The position numbers and the translations under genes are program-made. Positions 32,817 to 41,883 of a stretch of DNA of 52,751 nucleotides are shown piece after piece. The DNA is taken from contig JAEWSQ010000029.1 in the NCBI GenBank assembly GCA_023398165.1, positions 1 through 52,751 of the forward strand. Reading direction: 5' to 3'. Position 1 is the stretch's first letter. The number at the start of each line of letters is the position of its first letter. The stretch comes from Spirochaetota bacterium (lineage in GTDB: Bacteria > Spirochaetota > Spirochaetia > Treponematales > Treponemataceae). The notes beneath the pieces are model-generated. The model saw only the letters and a list, made by a program, of their open reading frames with translations. It was not told the DNA's origin and searched no databases.

Positions 32817-33449
32817 TCACACATTCCATTGCAATGAACCGGAAAAAAAAGATGATCCGGAAACAATAACATCTGCACCGGCTTCAATAACTGACGGAAG
32901 CGTTTCATTATTGACACCTCCGTCCACCGATATTATATACCCAAAACCGTATTCCTGGCGAGTATTTTTTAATTCGCGTATCTTCTTTAAGGATTCGGGT
33001 ATAAGCTTCTGCCCTCCAAAACCAGGATTCACAGACATAACAAGCACCATATCAACATACGGAAGCATTTGAGCCACCGCGGATACCGGAGTGGAGGGAA
33101 CAATGCTTATACCGGCTTTTTTTCCCAGATCATGAATTCTCTGTACCAGACGGTGCTGATGAACAGTATTCTCATGATGAAATGTTATGTAGTCGGCCCC
33201 TGCAGAAGCAAAACTTTCTATGTGCTGCTCAGGGTTATTAATCATCAAGTGAACATCAAATATATGATCCGTCAAGGGTCTCAGCGACTGGATAATGAGC
33301 TGGCCGAATGTTATTTGAGGAACAAAACTGCCGTCCATTACATCTATATGCACGAAGGAGTTTTTAACTGTATTTATTGTATCTATAGAACTCTTAAGAT
33401 TGGTAAAATCCGCGGAAAGCAAAGAAGGGGCTAAAATAGGTTTATTCAT
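32817..33449 (-). CDS. rpe: Ribulose-phosphate 3-epimerase
   Basis: This TIM-barrel enzyme interconverts ribulose-5-P and xylulose-5-P in the pentose phosphate pathway. Visible markers are PSLLSADF, HIDVMDGSFVP with its metal-binding His and Asp, FDVHLMI, MSVNPGFGGQK and VDGGVN. The protein has 210 residues from ATG 33449. A longer frame from 33488 extends across a near-consensus promoter and is rejected. The start is 7 bases after the -10 box without a ribosome site. It is first in an operon with three envelope/TPR genes. Confidence 0.95.
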   Translation of the reverse strand: MNKPILAPSLLSADFTNLKSSIDTINTVKNSFVHIDVMDGSFVPQITFGQLIIQSLRPLTDHIFDVHLMINNPEQHIESFASAGADYITFHHENTVHQHRLVQRIHDLGKKAGISIVPSTPVSAVAQMLPYVDMVLVMSVNPGFGGQKLIPESLKKIRELKNTRQEYGFGYIISVDGGVNNETLPSVIEAGADVIVSGSSFFSGSLQWNV

Positions 33450-33456
33450 GGCTTCT

Positions 33457-33485
33457 ATAATAGCAAACTGTATAAAATATGTAAA
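33457..33485 (-). promoter_or_regulatory. rpe promoter, leaderless
   Basis: Minus strand TTTACA (33485-33480), 17 bases, TATTAT (33462-33457), 7 bases to the ATG. Ten of twelve consensus bases; the start codon is at or next to the RNA start. Confidence 0.7.
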
Positions 33486-33567
33486 CATATGGATTGATAT
33501 CTTGACTAAATATATAAAAACATACTATAAACTTTGCCCTCCTTTTTCCAATTTTCACCTCATTCAA

Positions 33568-33595
33568 TTGACTAATCCCTGTATTTCAGTATAAT
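33568..33595 (+). promoter_or_regulatory. Promoter of the TPR-greA operon
   Basis: TTGACT (33568-33573), 16 bases, TATAAT (33590-33595), then 11 bases to the ATG. The leader would be only about 4-6 bases with no ribosome site. Confidence 0.6.
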
Positions 33596-33606
33596 GAAAC
33601 AGTACT

Positions 33607-34539
33607 ATGACAAATAAGTCGGACAGCGGGTTACTGCATTCATATGAATTACTAAAATCCGCAAACCCGGAAAAGGCTAAACCAATACTTGAAGATGCTC
33701 TTTCTGACGATTTAGAGAACGAAGAAGTACTTTTTGCCTTGAAATGCTGCAATTTCTGGATGCAGAAGCTGCCGGGTATTACAGCACTATCAAATGCGTT
33801 TGAGCGGGGCGGTCAATTAATCGAGCAATGGAAAAGCTTTACAGCCTGTACAAGTCTCGAAGCCTTTAATCATGAAAAAACCATGTATGCAGTACGCAGA
33901 GGAGTTTTTTCACTTGCCCTTGAGTGCTTTAAAGCGCCGCAAAAAGATAATGCAGATGTGCAAAAAGCTGAAACATTCAGCAAAATCGGATTATGCCACA
34001 AGAAGCTTGGAGACTATGATACGGCTCTGCGCTTTTTATGCGATGCCAATGCGCTGCTTCCGGGTTCACCGCCTGTTCTAGCAGAAATGGCAGACTGCAA
34101 CGCGTTGTGCGGAGAAGAGCGCAAGGCGAAGGTTCTTTTCAGGGAAGCTTTTTTTGTCAATACGCAGGAAATAGACACTGATATGCTTGAATCGGAGTTA
34201 TTCATCAAGCTCAATGAACTTGTGAAGAACTCAGGAAAACCTGTATCAGTTCAGAAAGCATGGCTCCCCGTATACGGAGTATTATACGGAATTCTTTCAA
34301 TAAAAAGAGAATTGCGGGCTGTGGAAGTAGGAAAACTAAAGCAGGCTATATATGCTTTAGAGAATGAATTGAAAGATGCCGCAGGTGCAGGTGAAGATCT
34401 TGTGCCGCGTTTAATAAATCATTATTTTTGGCTGATTGATCACTACATTGCAGTGAATGAAAACCGTTCAAAAATCAATGAAGTATTGTTGAAAATTAAA
34501 ATATTGGATACTTCCGTGTATGAAAAATACACCGTGTAA
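33607..34539 (+). CDS. TPR protein upstream of greA
   Basis: This 310-residue soluble protein has TPR-like units (e.g. AETFSKIGLCHKKLGDYDTALRFLCDANALLPGSPPVLAEMADCNALCG, summarised from about residues 120-165). There is no signal peptide or membrane segment, so it is cytoplasmic. It lies 25 bases before the GreA fusion gene and shares its promoter. Function unknown; a link to transcription through GreA is possible only by context. Confidence 0.7.
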   Translation: MTNKSDSGLLHSYELLKSANPEKAKPILEDALSDDLENEEVLFALKCCNFWMQKLPGITALSNAFERGGQLIEQWKSFTACTSLEAFNHEKTMYAVRRGVFSLALECFKAPQKDNADVQKAETFSKIGLCHKKLGDYDTALRFLCDANALLPGSPPVLAEMADCNALCGEERKAKVLFREAFFVNTQEIDTDMLESELFIKLNELVKNSGKPVSVQKAWLPVYGVLYGILSIKRELRAVEVGKLKQAIYALENELKDAAGAGEDLVPRLINHYFWLIDHYIAVNENRSKINEVLLKIKILDTSVYEKYTV

Positions 34540-34564
34540 TAATCCAATACAGGAGTAACCCTTT

Positions 34565-37258
34565 ATGTCTGAAGAGCTCGTAACATCTGTACAGGAAATG
34601 CTCAACGAAGAAAAATGGACACGCGCAACCATTTCTAACTATACCAAAAATAATTTTTTGGAATTGTCGGCAACTGTGTCCAAGGCACGCGACGAAAATT
34701 GTATACAGGAAGTGAAAGCTGTATGTGATGAACACTTAACCCATACAAAAAACAGCATTATTGCCCTTTATTTGTCAGGAATGCTTGGTTTAAAACTGAA
34801 GGCGCTCGATAACTCGGCTCTTGTTACCCTTATTACCATCTTCCTTGATAATCATAAAAATAACATTGTCATTTTTCTTTGCGAGAGCATTCTCGATGAG
34901 GATGAAACTAATAAGTTCGCGTTAAGAACTCTTGCAGACTGTTATAAAGAAGACAATAATGAAAAAATCTGGACTGTGTATGAAACTATTGTCCGCATCG
35001 ATTTCGAAGAAGCCGATATGGCAAAAACACTTGCAGAGCACTACGAAAAAGAAGGCAATACAGAAGACACTATTGATTATTTCAAAAAAGCCCTGCTGCG
35101 CTATGTGGCAAGAAAATCGGTAAATCAGATAAAAGAAATATGGACAAAACTTGTAAGCCTCATCCCTGAGGAAATCGACTTCTTCTACCTTGTTCAGAGA
35201 AAAATAGCCAAGACAATCAGTGAAGACAAAAGCGCCCTTCTTATGCAGGAGCTCTATGTTTTCTATAAAGATGCAAAAAACTGGAATGTTGCAATCGACA
35301 TCTTAAAGCTGGTGCTCTCCATCGATGAAAAAGACAGCTGGGCCCGCAAAGAAATCGTAGACTGTTTCCGCGGTAAATATGCCGAACACAGCCAGCTCGA
35401 GGAATATATCCGTGTTTCAAACCTTACCCAGAGCTGGAGAAACGTATTTGAAGCAATATCGGACTTCGAGAAGCACATTGCATTCGATGCAAAAAACTAT
35501 GTATTCCACCGCTCATGGGGTGTGGGTATTATACGTTCTGTGGAAGGCGATGAAATATCAATCAATTTCGGTAAAAAATACGGCATACGCCAGATGTCGC
35601 TTAAAATGGCAGTCGATGCCCTTCAGCCTTTGAGCAATGATCATATTTGGGTATTAAAAGCAACAAAATCAAAGGAAGCCCTTGCCAAGAAAGTTAAAGA
35701 TGACAAGGCATGGACTTTAAAAACAATCATTAAGAGTTTCGGCAACAACTGCGACTTTAAACGCATTAAGGCCGAGCTTGTTCCCGGTATTCTTGAAGCA
35801 GGCCAGTGGACAAGCTGGAGCACCAGTGCGAGAAAAATTCTCGAAACAGATGCAACATTCGGCGTCAATCCAAACGATATTACCATGTACACCGTCCGCG
35901 AAAGAGCAATATCACAGGAAGAAAAACTTTCCAACGAGTTTAAAGCACAGAAACAGTTTTTCTCGAGAATCGACATATTAATGAAATTCACGCAGGATGC
36001 GGATACAGAATCTGATCTTTTTGCCGATATGTTTTCCTACTTTACCGGATACCTCCGTGCATTCAGCAATGTTAACGAGCAGATTCTCGCCTCATACCTT
36101 GTTGTAAGAAGAATAACCGCTGCACATCCCCATCTGGATCCGGGTATTCAGTATACTTTTGCGCAGCTGTTTGCTGAAATTGATAATCCCAATGCCATGT
36201 ACCTTGCGTTAAAAGATACAAAGAACACCTTCCTCCGGAAAGATTTTCTTACCTGCATCAAGACGCTTTTAAGCGACTGGGCGGATGTATTTATCAGACT
36301 GTTTCCGACTGTTCTTCAGGGAGACATGATTACCTCTCTTATTGCAGGAGGCCATATTGATAAGGTAAAACTTCTGGTCGTAAACTGTTTTGAAAACTAC
36401 CGTGATTTCCGTGAAGCCGTAATTTTCTTTTTCAAGGAATGCCAGGAGGAAGAATGGTTTACCGATGTGAACATTTCATATGAAAAACAGATTATTACAT
36501 TAATTCACATTATTGACCTCACCTACCGCGAGATAGCTAATCACCGCGAAACAACAGAAAACCGGAAGATCAACAGACAGATTCAAGTTCTGCTGTTTAA
36601 AAATGATACGCTTCTTACATACCTCATGAAAAGCGATGTAGACACTATTACACGCCTCTATACGCTCATCGACGATGTTAAGGATCTGGATCCTGCGATC
36701 AAGATGAACATGAGAAATAAAATTCTTGAAAAAAATCCCGGTTTCAAGTTTTTCGGCACGGAAGAAAAGACCGTTATTACAAAGGGTCTTATTGTTACAA
36801 GCAAAATGTACGAGTCAAAAAAACAGCAGCTTGAACATATTACATCTGTTGAAATTCCTGCAAACTCAAAAGAAATCGGAGAAGCTTTGGCTCTGGGCGA
36901 CTTGCGTGAAAATGCCGAGTATAAGGCGGCGAAAGAAAGACAGGGTCAGCTCAATGTCATGGCTACAAGACTTCAGGATGAGATTGAAAGAGCACAGATC
37001 TTTGATCCGACCACCATTACTACCATCAGAATCTCTTTTGGCACGACTGTTATACTTAAGAATAATGCTACCGGAGAAAAAGAGGAATATACAATTCTCG
37101 GACCCTGGGAATCTGATCCTGACAACAAGATTATTTCCTATATGTCGCCCTTTGGAAATGCTATTTCTAACGGTAAAGTCGGTGAAACACTGACATTCAC
37201 CATTAATGAAAGAGATTTTTCATACACAGTTGTTTCTATCGAAGCCGCTTCTTTTTAA
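34565..37258 (+). CDS. greA: GreA fused to a large N-terminal helical region
   Basis: The last ~155 residues are GreA. ITKGLIVTSKMYESKKQQLE starts the coiled coil, GDLRENAEYKAAKERQ holds the acidic tip residues that restart stalled RNA polymerase, and a C-terminal FKBP-like domain follows. The preceding ~740 residues are mostly helical, with TPR-like stretches and a beta segment near YVFHRSWGVGIIRSVEGDEISINFG. Ordinary GreA is about 158 residues. Long GreA proteins of this type are known in treponemes. A good AGGAG site precedes the ATG. Nothing suggests a frameshift. Confidence 0.92.
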   Translation: MSEELVTSVQEMLNEEKWTRATISNYTKNNFLELSATVSKARDENCIQEVKAVCDEHLTHTKNSIIALYLSGMLGLKLKALDNSALVTLITIFLDNHKNNIVIFLCESILDEDETNKFALRTLADCYKEDNNEKIWTVYETIVRIDFEEADMAKTLAEHYEKEGNTEDTIDYFKKALLRYVARKSVNQIKEIWTKLVSLIPEEIDFFYLVQRKIAKTISEDKSALLMQELYVFYKDAKNWNVAIDILKLVLSIDEKDSWARKEIVDCFRGKYAEHSQLEEYIRVSNLTQSWRNVFEAISDFEKHIAFDAKNYVFHRSWGVGIIRSVEGDEISINFGKKYGIRQMSLKMAVDALQPLSNDHIWVLKATKSKEALAKKVKDDKAWTLKTIIKSFGNNCDFKRIKAELVPGILEAGQWTSWSTSARKILETDATFGVNPNDITMYTVRERAISQEEKLSNEFKAQKQFFSRIDILMKFTQDADTESDLFADMFSYFTGYLRAFSNVNEQILASYLVVRRITAAHPHLDPGIQYTFAQLFAEIDNPNAMYLALKDTKNTFLRKDFLTCIKTLLSDWADVFIRLFPTVLQGDMITSLIAGGHIDKVKLLVVNCFENYRDFREAVIFFFKECQEEEWFTDVNISYEKQIITLIHIIDLTYREIANHRETTENRKINRQIQVLLFKNDTLLTYLMKSDVDTITRLYTLIDDVKDLDPAIKMNMRNKILEKNPGFKFFGTEEKTVITKGLIVTSKMYESKKQQLEHITSVEIPANSKEIGEALALGDLRENAEYKAAKERQGQLNVMATRLQDEIERAQIFDPTTITTIRISFGTTVILKNNATGEKEEYTILGPWESDPDNKIISYMSPFGNAISNGKVGETLTFTINERDFSYTVVSIEAASF

Positions 37259-37275
37259 TAAAGCGATATTCTCAA

Positions 37276-37305
37276 GGGTGCAGTAATACTGTACCCTTTT
37301 TTTTT
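37276..37305 (+). terminator. Rho-independent terminator or attenuator after greA
   Basis: GGGTGCAG-TAATA-CTGTACCC (eight pairs, one G-T) is followed by nine T. It ends only 13 bases before the vWA start codon, with that gene's CGGAG ribosome site in between. Confidence 0.8.
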
Positions 37306-37318
37306 CGGAGCACAGAAA

Positions 37319-39403
37319 ATGAAAAAAATGTTTGTTGTTTTATTTATGTTGTTTTCCGCTTTTCTTATTTCCGCTCAGGATAAAAAAGCTGATATTGTCG
37401 TTCTTCTGGATACTTCAGGCACGATGCTCCCCTACTACACCGATATTAACAACCGCGTGCTCTCTGAACTTTGCTCAGAGTTTGTACGGATCGGAGATAC
37501 CTTCCACTTAATTTCTTTTGCAGAATTGCCTGCATCCGAAATTTCTCAAAGAGTAAACGACCAAAGCGATGTTCAAAAAATTGTCTCGAGATTCAGCCTG
37601 CTGTATCCTCTTGGAGCCTATTCTGATTTTCTCAATGCCCTGCTGTACAGCCTGCAGTACATTGCTTCTCTCGATGTATATTCGCAAAAAGTTCTCGTGA
37701 TTATTTCTGACGGCATCTTTAATCCTTCCAGGAATAGTCCGTATTTCACACTTGAACCCCGGGATGTTGAAAAATCCATTCAAAAAACTGTGGAAACCAT
37801 GGCCGGTCAGGGCGTCTATATTTATTACATCAAAGCACCGTTTCCGGAGAACACCGAACTTAAAGATTTTGCAGGCAACATTACACAAAAGGATCCTGCA
37901 CAGAATGTATTAACTACAGATGAGAGCGTCATGACCGAGTATGCTACCCAGCTTCAAAATCTTTCATCCGTTGTATCATCCGATTTAAATACAGTGGGAG
38001 ACAGCGGAGAAGATTTTATAGGCAGCGCAATGAAACTGCCTTTATTGTCATGTCCCCAGGATCTTGGCAAAAAAAGATACTCATTTACCCTGCCTCTGAC
38101 AATCACCAATAACACGCAGGAGCAAATTCTTCTCCAGCTTGATAAGATCCTTATAGAAGGGGTTAATGTTCTTGATACCAAAATTTTTATAAGTATAAAA
38201 CCGGAGAAGTCTTCTGAATTATCAGTTCCAATAACGCTTCCGTCTTCGTTTGCTTCCGGGCAAACTGTTTTGAAGGCTCAGTTTATTTTCGCAGACAATG
38301 TTAGAACAAATCCGCAAAGTCTTGAATGGTCCATGGTTTTAATCCCCGGATCTTCTTTCTTAGCAGGATTTACTTCATCATCAATAATAATTATTGTGAT
38401 TATTGCAGCACTTGTTGCCTGTCTCATAGTTCTTTTCATAATTCTTTCACTTTCAAAAAGAATCAACAATGCAAGAATCCGAAAAGAGAATGAGCACAGC
38501 GATACAGTTAATCAAATACACAGTGATATTGGAACTCTCTCTAATGCAAAGGTTTCATCGGCTAAGCTCACGCTGCCCGTTATGGCCGACAAAATTACAT
38601 CCTCTGCTTCTGATTTAAAAACCGGTACTAAGCCGTCCGTGAATAAGGATTCGGCTAAAACCCTTGCATCCGCATCTTCAGGGAATTCTGCACTGCAGTC
38701 GAATTATACAAAGCCTGCATCACTTACGATTGATTCATCAAAGATTTCTTCATATAATGCATCGCTCAGCGCCGGGCAGCCTTCAATTGCCGTATCTGAT
38801 GCTCAAAAGAATTCAGCATCCCAGCTTGCAAATTATAAACAGGACAATGCACTGTCTCTTTCTGCATCCAAACCTCAGGTATCTTCCAATAAACTTATGC
38901 TTCCTCAGATGCCGAAATCTTCTTCTACACTGAATCTGCCTTCCTTAAAATCGCTTGCGCTTAATTCATCTGTAACGCCTGCCAGTTCATCAGAGAAAAT
39001 TCCGCTTGCAAAAGAAGGAACTATTATTCTTGAACTTTTCGTTGAGGGTCAGACCAGAAAGATCGGAACAAGAAATATTCATGCACTTACTGCAGGTTCA
39101 AGAAAATCTGTCGGCGGCGGGCTTTCAATCTTCTCGATTTTCTTCGTTAAAGTGCCTTCAAGCATAGCAGAGATACGGTATGATGGTCACACGTGCACAC
39201 TTGCACTTCTGCGTCCTGAATACTTCCCGGAAGCTGAAAGCAATAGTATTGAAAACTGTCTCAATGTTCCGGTTACGATACGGGCGGAAAACGGCTTTAT
39301 TACTACGATCACCTTTACTGAATATGAAAGCCAGACAGATAAGCTTAATACCTTGCTATTATCTGTAGTACCCGAAGAAGACAAGAAAAAATATATTCAA
39401 TAA
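37319..39403 (+). CDS. Membrane-anchored von Willebrand factor A protein
   Basis: The order is signal peptide (1-19), a vWA domain with the metal-site motif DTSGT (31-35), an Ig-like beta region to about 340, a membrane helix (SSSIIIIVIIAALVACLIVLF), a Ser/Ala-rich low-complexity stretch (about 400-560) and a C-terminal beta domain. The helix puts the vWA domain outside the inner membrane and the linker and tail inside. vWA domains bind partner proteins through a bound metal ion. A GGAG site precedes the ATG. The stop codon overlaps the facing HEAT gene. Confidence 0.78.
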   Translation: MKKMFVVLFMLFSAFLISAQDKKADIVVLLDTSGTMLPYYTDINNRVLSELCSEFVRIGDTFHLISFAELPASEISQRVNDQSDVQKIVSRFSLLYPLGAYSDFLNALLYSLQYIASLDVYSQKVLVIISDGIFNPSRNSPYFTLEPRDVEKSIQKTVETMAGQGVYIYYIKAPFPENTELKDFAGNITQKDPAQNVLTTDESVMTEYATQLQNLSSVVSSDLNTVGDSGEDFIGSAMKLPLLSCPQDLGKKRYSFTLPLTITNNTQEQILLQLDKILIEGVNVLDTKIFISIKPEKSSELSVPITLPSSFASGQTVLKAQFIFADNVRTNPQSLEWSMVLIPGSSFLAGFTSSSIIIIVIIAALVACLIVLFIILSLSKRINNARIRKENEHSDTVNQIHSDIGTLSNAKVSSAKLTLPVMADKITSSASDLKTGTKPSVNKDSAKTLASASSGNSALQSNYTKPASLTIDSSKISSYNASLSAGQPSIAVSDAQKNSASQLANYKQDNALSLSASKPQVSSNKLMLPQMPKSSSTLNLPSLKSLALNSSVTPASSSEKIPLAKEGTIILELFVEGQTRKIGTRNIHALTAGSRKSVGGGLSIFSIFFVKVPSSIAEIRYDGHTCTLALLRPEYFPEAESNSIENCLNVPVTIRAENGFITTITFTEYESQTDKLNTLLLSVVPEEDKKKYIQ

Positions 39404-40740
39404 CTCAAGCCTGCTTTTTCCAGCGCGAGTTTTGCCTTGCGCTGGTTTGAGCCTTCCTTTTCATTTGCAGCTATTGCCTGAATTACAGGTACTAGATCGG
39501 GATAGTTATTTTTCATAAATATGTCTATGCCAGTTCCCTTTGTTGCAACATCCTTATGTGCAAGATATTCGGCACAGATACCGGAAAAATCAGGTATTTC
39601 ATACTTGGCGATTTCTTTTCCGATTGCGTAGCGGAGATTCTTAAGCTTATCATCCTTAAGCGTCTCCTGTGCAGCAGTAATTACAGAACTGTACAGATCA
39701 CTTATAGAATTTTCCAAAATTACAGACGCGGCTTTTGCACGGGATGTATCATTTATTTTTTTATTTTCGAGCGTTTTCCTTAGGAATTCTCTTGCTTCCT
39801 CATTGTTAATGCTGCCCAGTGCATCATAACATGCATACTTTACCGTATTTTCAGGATCATTTTCACTGCGGTATATAAGATAGGGAACAGCCTCTGTTAA
39901 TGCATATTTTTTTGCCGCAGATGCCGCCTCGAGCCTCACCTTATAATAGTTATCTTTAAAAGCATCCAGTATTATAGATTTAGTTTTCTCTGTATTGAAA
40001 TTAGACAAGCCTTTTACTGCAGAAGTCCTCAAATTTACATCGGTCTTAGTGAACAGTTCTGAGAGAACTTCTATTGATTCTTCTTTCTGCATAGCGCCAA
40101 TTGCTTCGGCTGCATACATTCGTACATACGTATTCTCATCTTCATCCTTAATAATCTCAACAAGACTGTCCCATGTTTCCACAGCTTTTAGCTGTCCAAG
40201 CGTTTTCATAAGCGCCTGTTTACGTGCTGTGGATAGCTCCGCAGTTTTTAAAAACTCTGCTAGAAAAACAGCATCCTCTGCATTTCCTATTTTTCCTATA
40301 GCAGCAAGCGCAAGATCAAAATAATCTTCATTTTCATTTCTTAAGAGAATTGTTATAAAAGGAGCTGCCTCTTTAATTTCCAGCTCTGAAACATACGAAA
40401 AAACAGATGAAACAAGCTGTTTCTCCTGATCATAGGGATCTTCTAATACCGTTAATGCATAATCTTGAAGTCCCTTATCCTTTATGGCTTTGTAATAGGA
40501 AAATATTTTTTCTTTTACCGCAGGATTGCTTGTTTTATCGAATACCGTCCGTATGTCCTGTGTAAATGATGTATCCTTTTCTTTAATTAGTGTATCAATA
40601 AGAGACGTTACATCGGTTTCAAGTCCGTACAAAAGCGTCTTCTGGCGTTTCTCCAATTCCTTCTGTTCCGCATCCTGCATTACCGCACTGGAAACGGCAA
40701 GTATAACCGTCAGCAAAACAATAAGCATTTTTTTTAACAT
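39397..40740 (-). CDS. Exported HEAT-repeat protein
   Basis: A signal peptide (MLIVLLTVILAVSSAV) precedes roughly nine HEAT repeats (e.g. VRMYAAEAIGAMQKEESIEVL, KYACYDALGSINNEEAREFL) filling the rest of the 447 residues. Such solenoids act as scaffolds for other proteins. GGGAGG lies 7 bases before the ATG. The gene begins 14 bases after tgt. Its 3' end overlaps the facing vWA gene by seven bases, with no terminator between. Confidence 0.78.
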   Translation of the reverse strand: MLKKMLIVLLTVILAVSSAVMQDAEQKELEKRQKTLLYGLETDVTSLIDTLIKEKDTSFTQDIRTVFDKTSNPAVKEKIFSYYKAIKDKGLQDYALTVLEDPYDQEKQLVSSVFSYVSELEIKEAAPFITILLRNENEDYFDLALAAIGKIGNAEDAVFLAEFLKTAELSTARKQALMKTLGQLKAVETWDSLVEIIKDEDENTYVRMYAAEAIGAMQKEESIEVLSELFTKTDVNLRTSAVKGLSNFNTEKTKSIILDAFKDNYYKVRLEAASAAKKYALTEAVPYLIYRSENDPENTVKYACYDALGSINNEEAREFLRKTLENKKINDTSRAKAASVILENSISDLYSSVITAAQETLKDDKLKNLRYAIGKEIAKYEIPDFSGICAEYLAHKDVATKGTGIDIFMKNNYPDLVPVIQAIAANEKEGSNQRKAKLALEKAGLSY

Positions 40741-40754
40741 TCAAAAGCCTCCCT

Positions 40755-41882
40755 TTATTTTGCATTATAACGGTGTAGGAAATTTTTCTTGTATTCTGTA
40801 AATGTACCGGTTTCTATCGCTTCGCGTATTTCATTCATCATAGTATGTAAAAAAGCAAGGTTATGATAGGAGGCAAGCATGGAACTCAATATCTCGTTAC
40901 TCTTGAATAAATGCCTCAAATAGGCCCGTGAATACGTTTTACATACTTTACAGCTGCACTCGCTGTCGACAGGGCTCATGTCTGATGTGTATTGTTCCCG
41001 TTTAATTGATACATTACCGTCCCTCGTAAAATATGAACCGTTGCGCGCATTGCGGGTGGGAAGCACGCAGTCAAACATATCTATGCCGTTTTCTACAGCT
41101 TCCAAAATATAATCAGGAGTTCCGATCCCCATAACGTAGCGCGGTTTTTCTTCCGGCAGCAATGCAGCTGTATAATTGAGCATCGATGCATATTCTTCAA
41201 ACGGCTCCCCGACAGAAAGCCCGCCTATGGCGATGCCCGGTAAATCCAAAGATGATACAAATCCGGCACTCTGCGTCCTGAGGTCTTTAAAAAAGTTGCC
41301 CTGAACTATCGGGAAAAGCAGCCCCTCATACCCTTTCTCATCAGCAATCTGAAGCCACCGGTTTTTTGCACGCTGTGCCCAGTCGGATGTTATGTTTAAA
41401 GCCTCTTTCGCTTTTTTATATTCAATTCCCCAGCCGGTACAGACATCGAGCTGCATTTGAATATCAGAATTGAATCTGCTTTGTATTTCAACGATCAATT
41501 CCGGTGTTAAAAAATGACGTGAGCCGTCTATGTGGCTTTGAAACCGGACGCCTTCATTTGTTATCTTCCGGAAAGGCGCCAGAGAAAAAACCTGAAAGCC
41601 TCCTGAATCGGTGAGAAAGTTTTTTTTCCACTGTGAAAAACCATGAAGACCGCCCGCTTTTTCCAAAATATCGACACCGGGTCTCAGATACAGATGATAG
41701 GTGTTTGAAAGTATTAAATCGAATCCAATTTCATTGAGATCATCTATAGTAATAGCCTTTACCGTGGCATTAGTGCCTACAGGCATGAAAACCGGCGTCT
41801 TAACAGGTCCGTGAGGAAGGGTTAGTAAACCGGTACGAGAGCGAGACATAGTATCTTTATGCAGGATAGTAAAATTATTCAT
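40755..41882 (-). CDS. tgt: Queuine tRNA-ribosyltransferase
   Basis: TGT exchanges guanine-34 of certain tRNAs for preQ1, giving queuosine. Active-site Asp residues lie in LTDSGGFQVFSL and FDCVLPTRNARNG. Zinc ligands are CSCKVC and a later His in MLASYHNL. The length is 375. AAGGA stands before the ATG and the gene nearly abuts lptG. The preQ1-making genes are not in the window. Confidence 0.95.
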   Translation of the reverse strand: MNNFTILHKDTMSRSRTGLLTLPHGPVKTPVFMPVGTNATVKAITIDDLNEIGFDLILSNTYHLYLRPGVDILEKAGGLHGFSQWKKNFLTDSGGFQVFSLAPFRKITNEGVRFQSHIDGSRHFLTPELIVEIQSRFNSDIQMQLDVCTGWGIEYKKAKEALNITSDWAQRAKNRWLQIADEKGYEGLLFPIVQGNFFKDLRTQSAGFVSSLDLPGIAIGGLSVGEPFEEYASMLNYTAALLPEEKPRYVMGIGTPDYILEAVENGIDMFDCVLPTRNARNGSYFTRDGNVSIKREQYTSDMSPVDSECSCKVCKTYSRAYLRHLFKSNEILSSMLASYHNLAFLHTMMNEIREAIETGTFTEYKKNFLHRYNAK

Positions 41883-41883
41883 G

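Noticed and set aside
36726..37193. A 155-codon open frame inside greA
   Set aside because: It lies in another frame of the conserved GreA domain and has no recognisable protein features.
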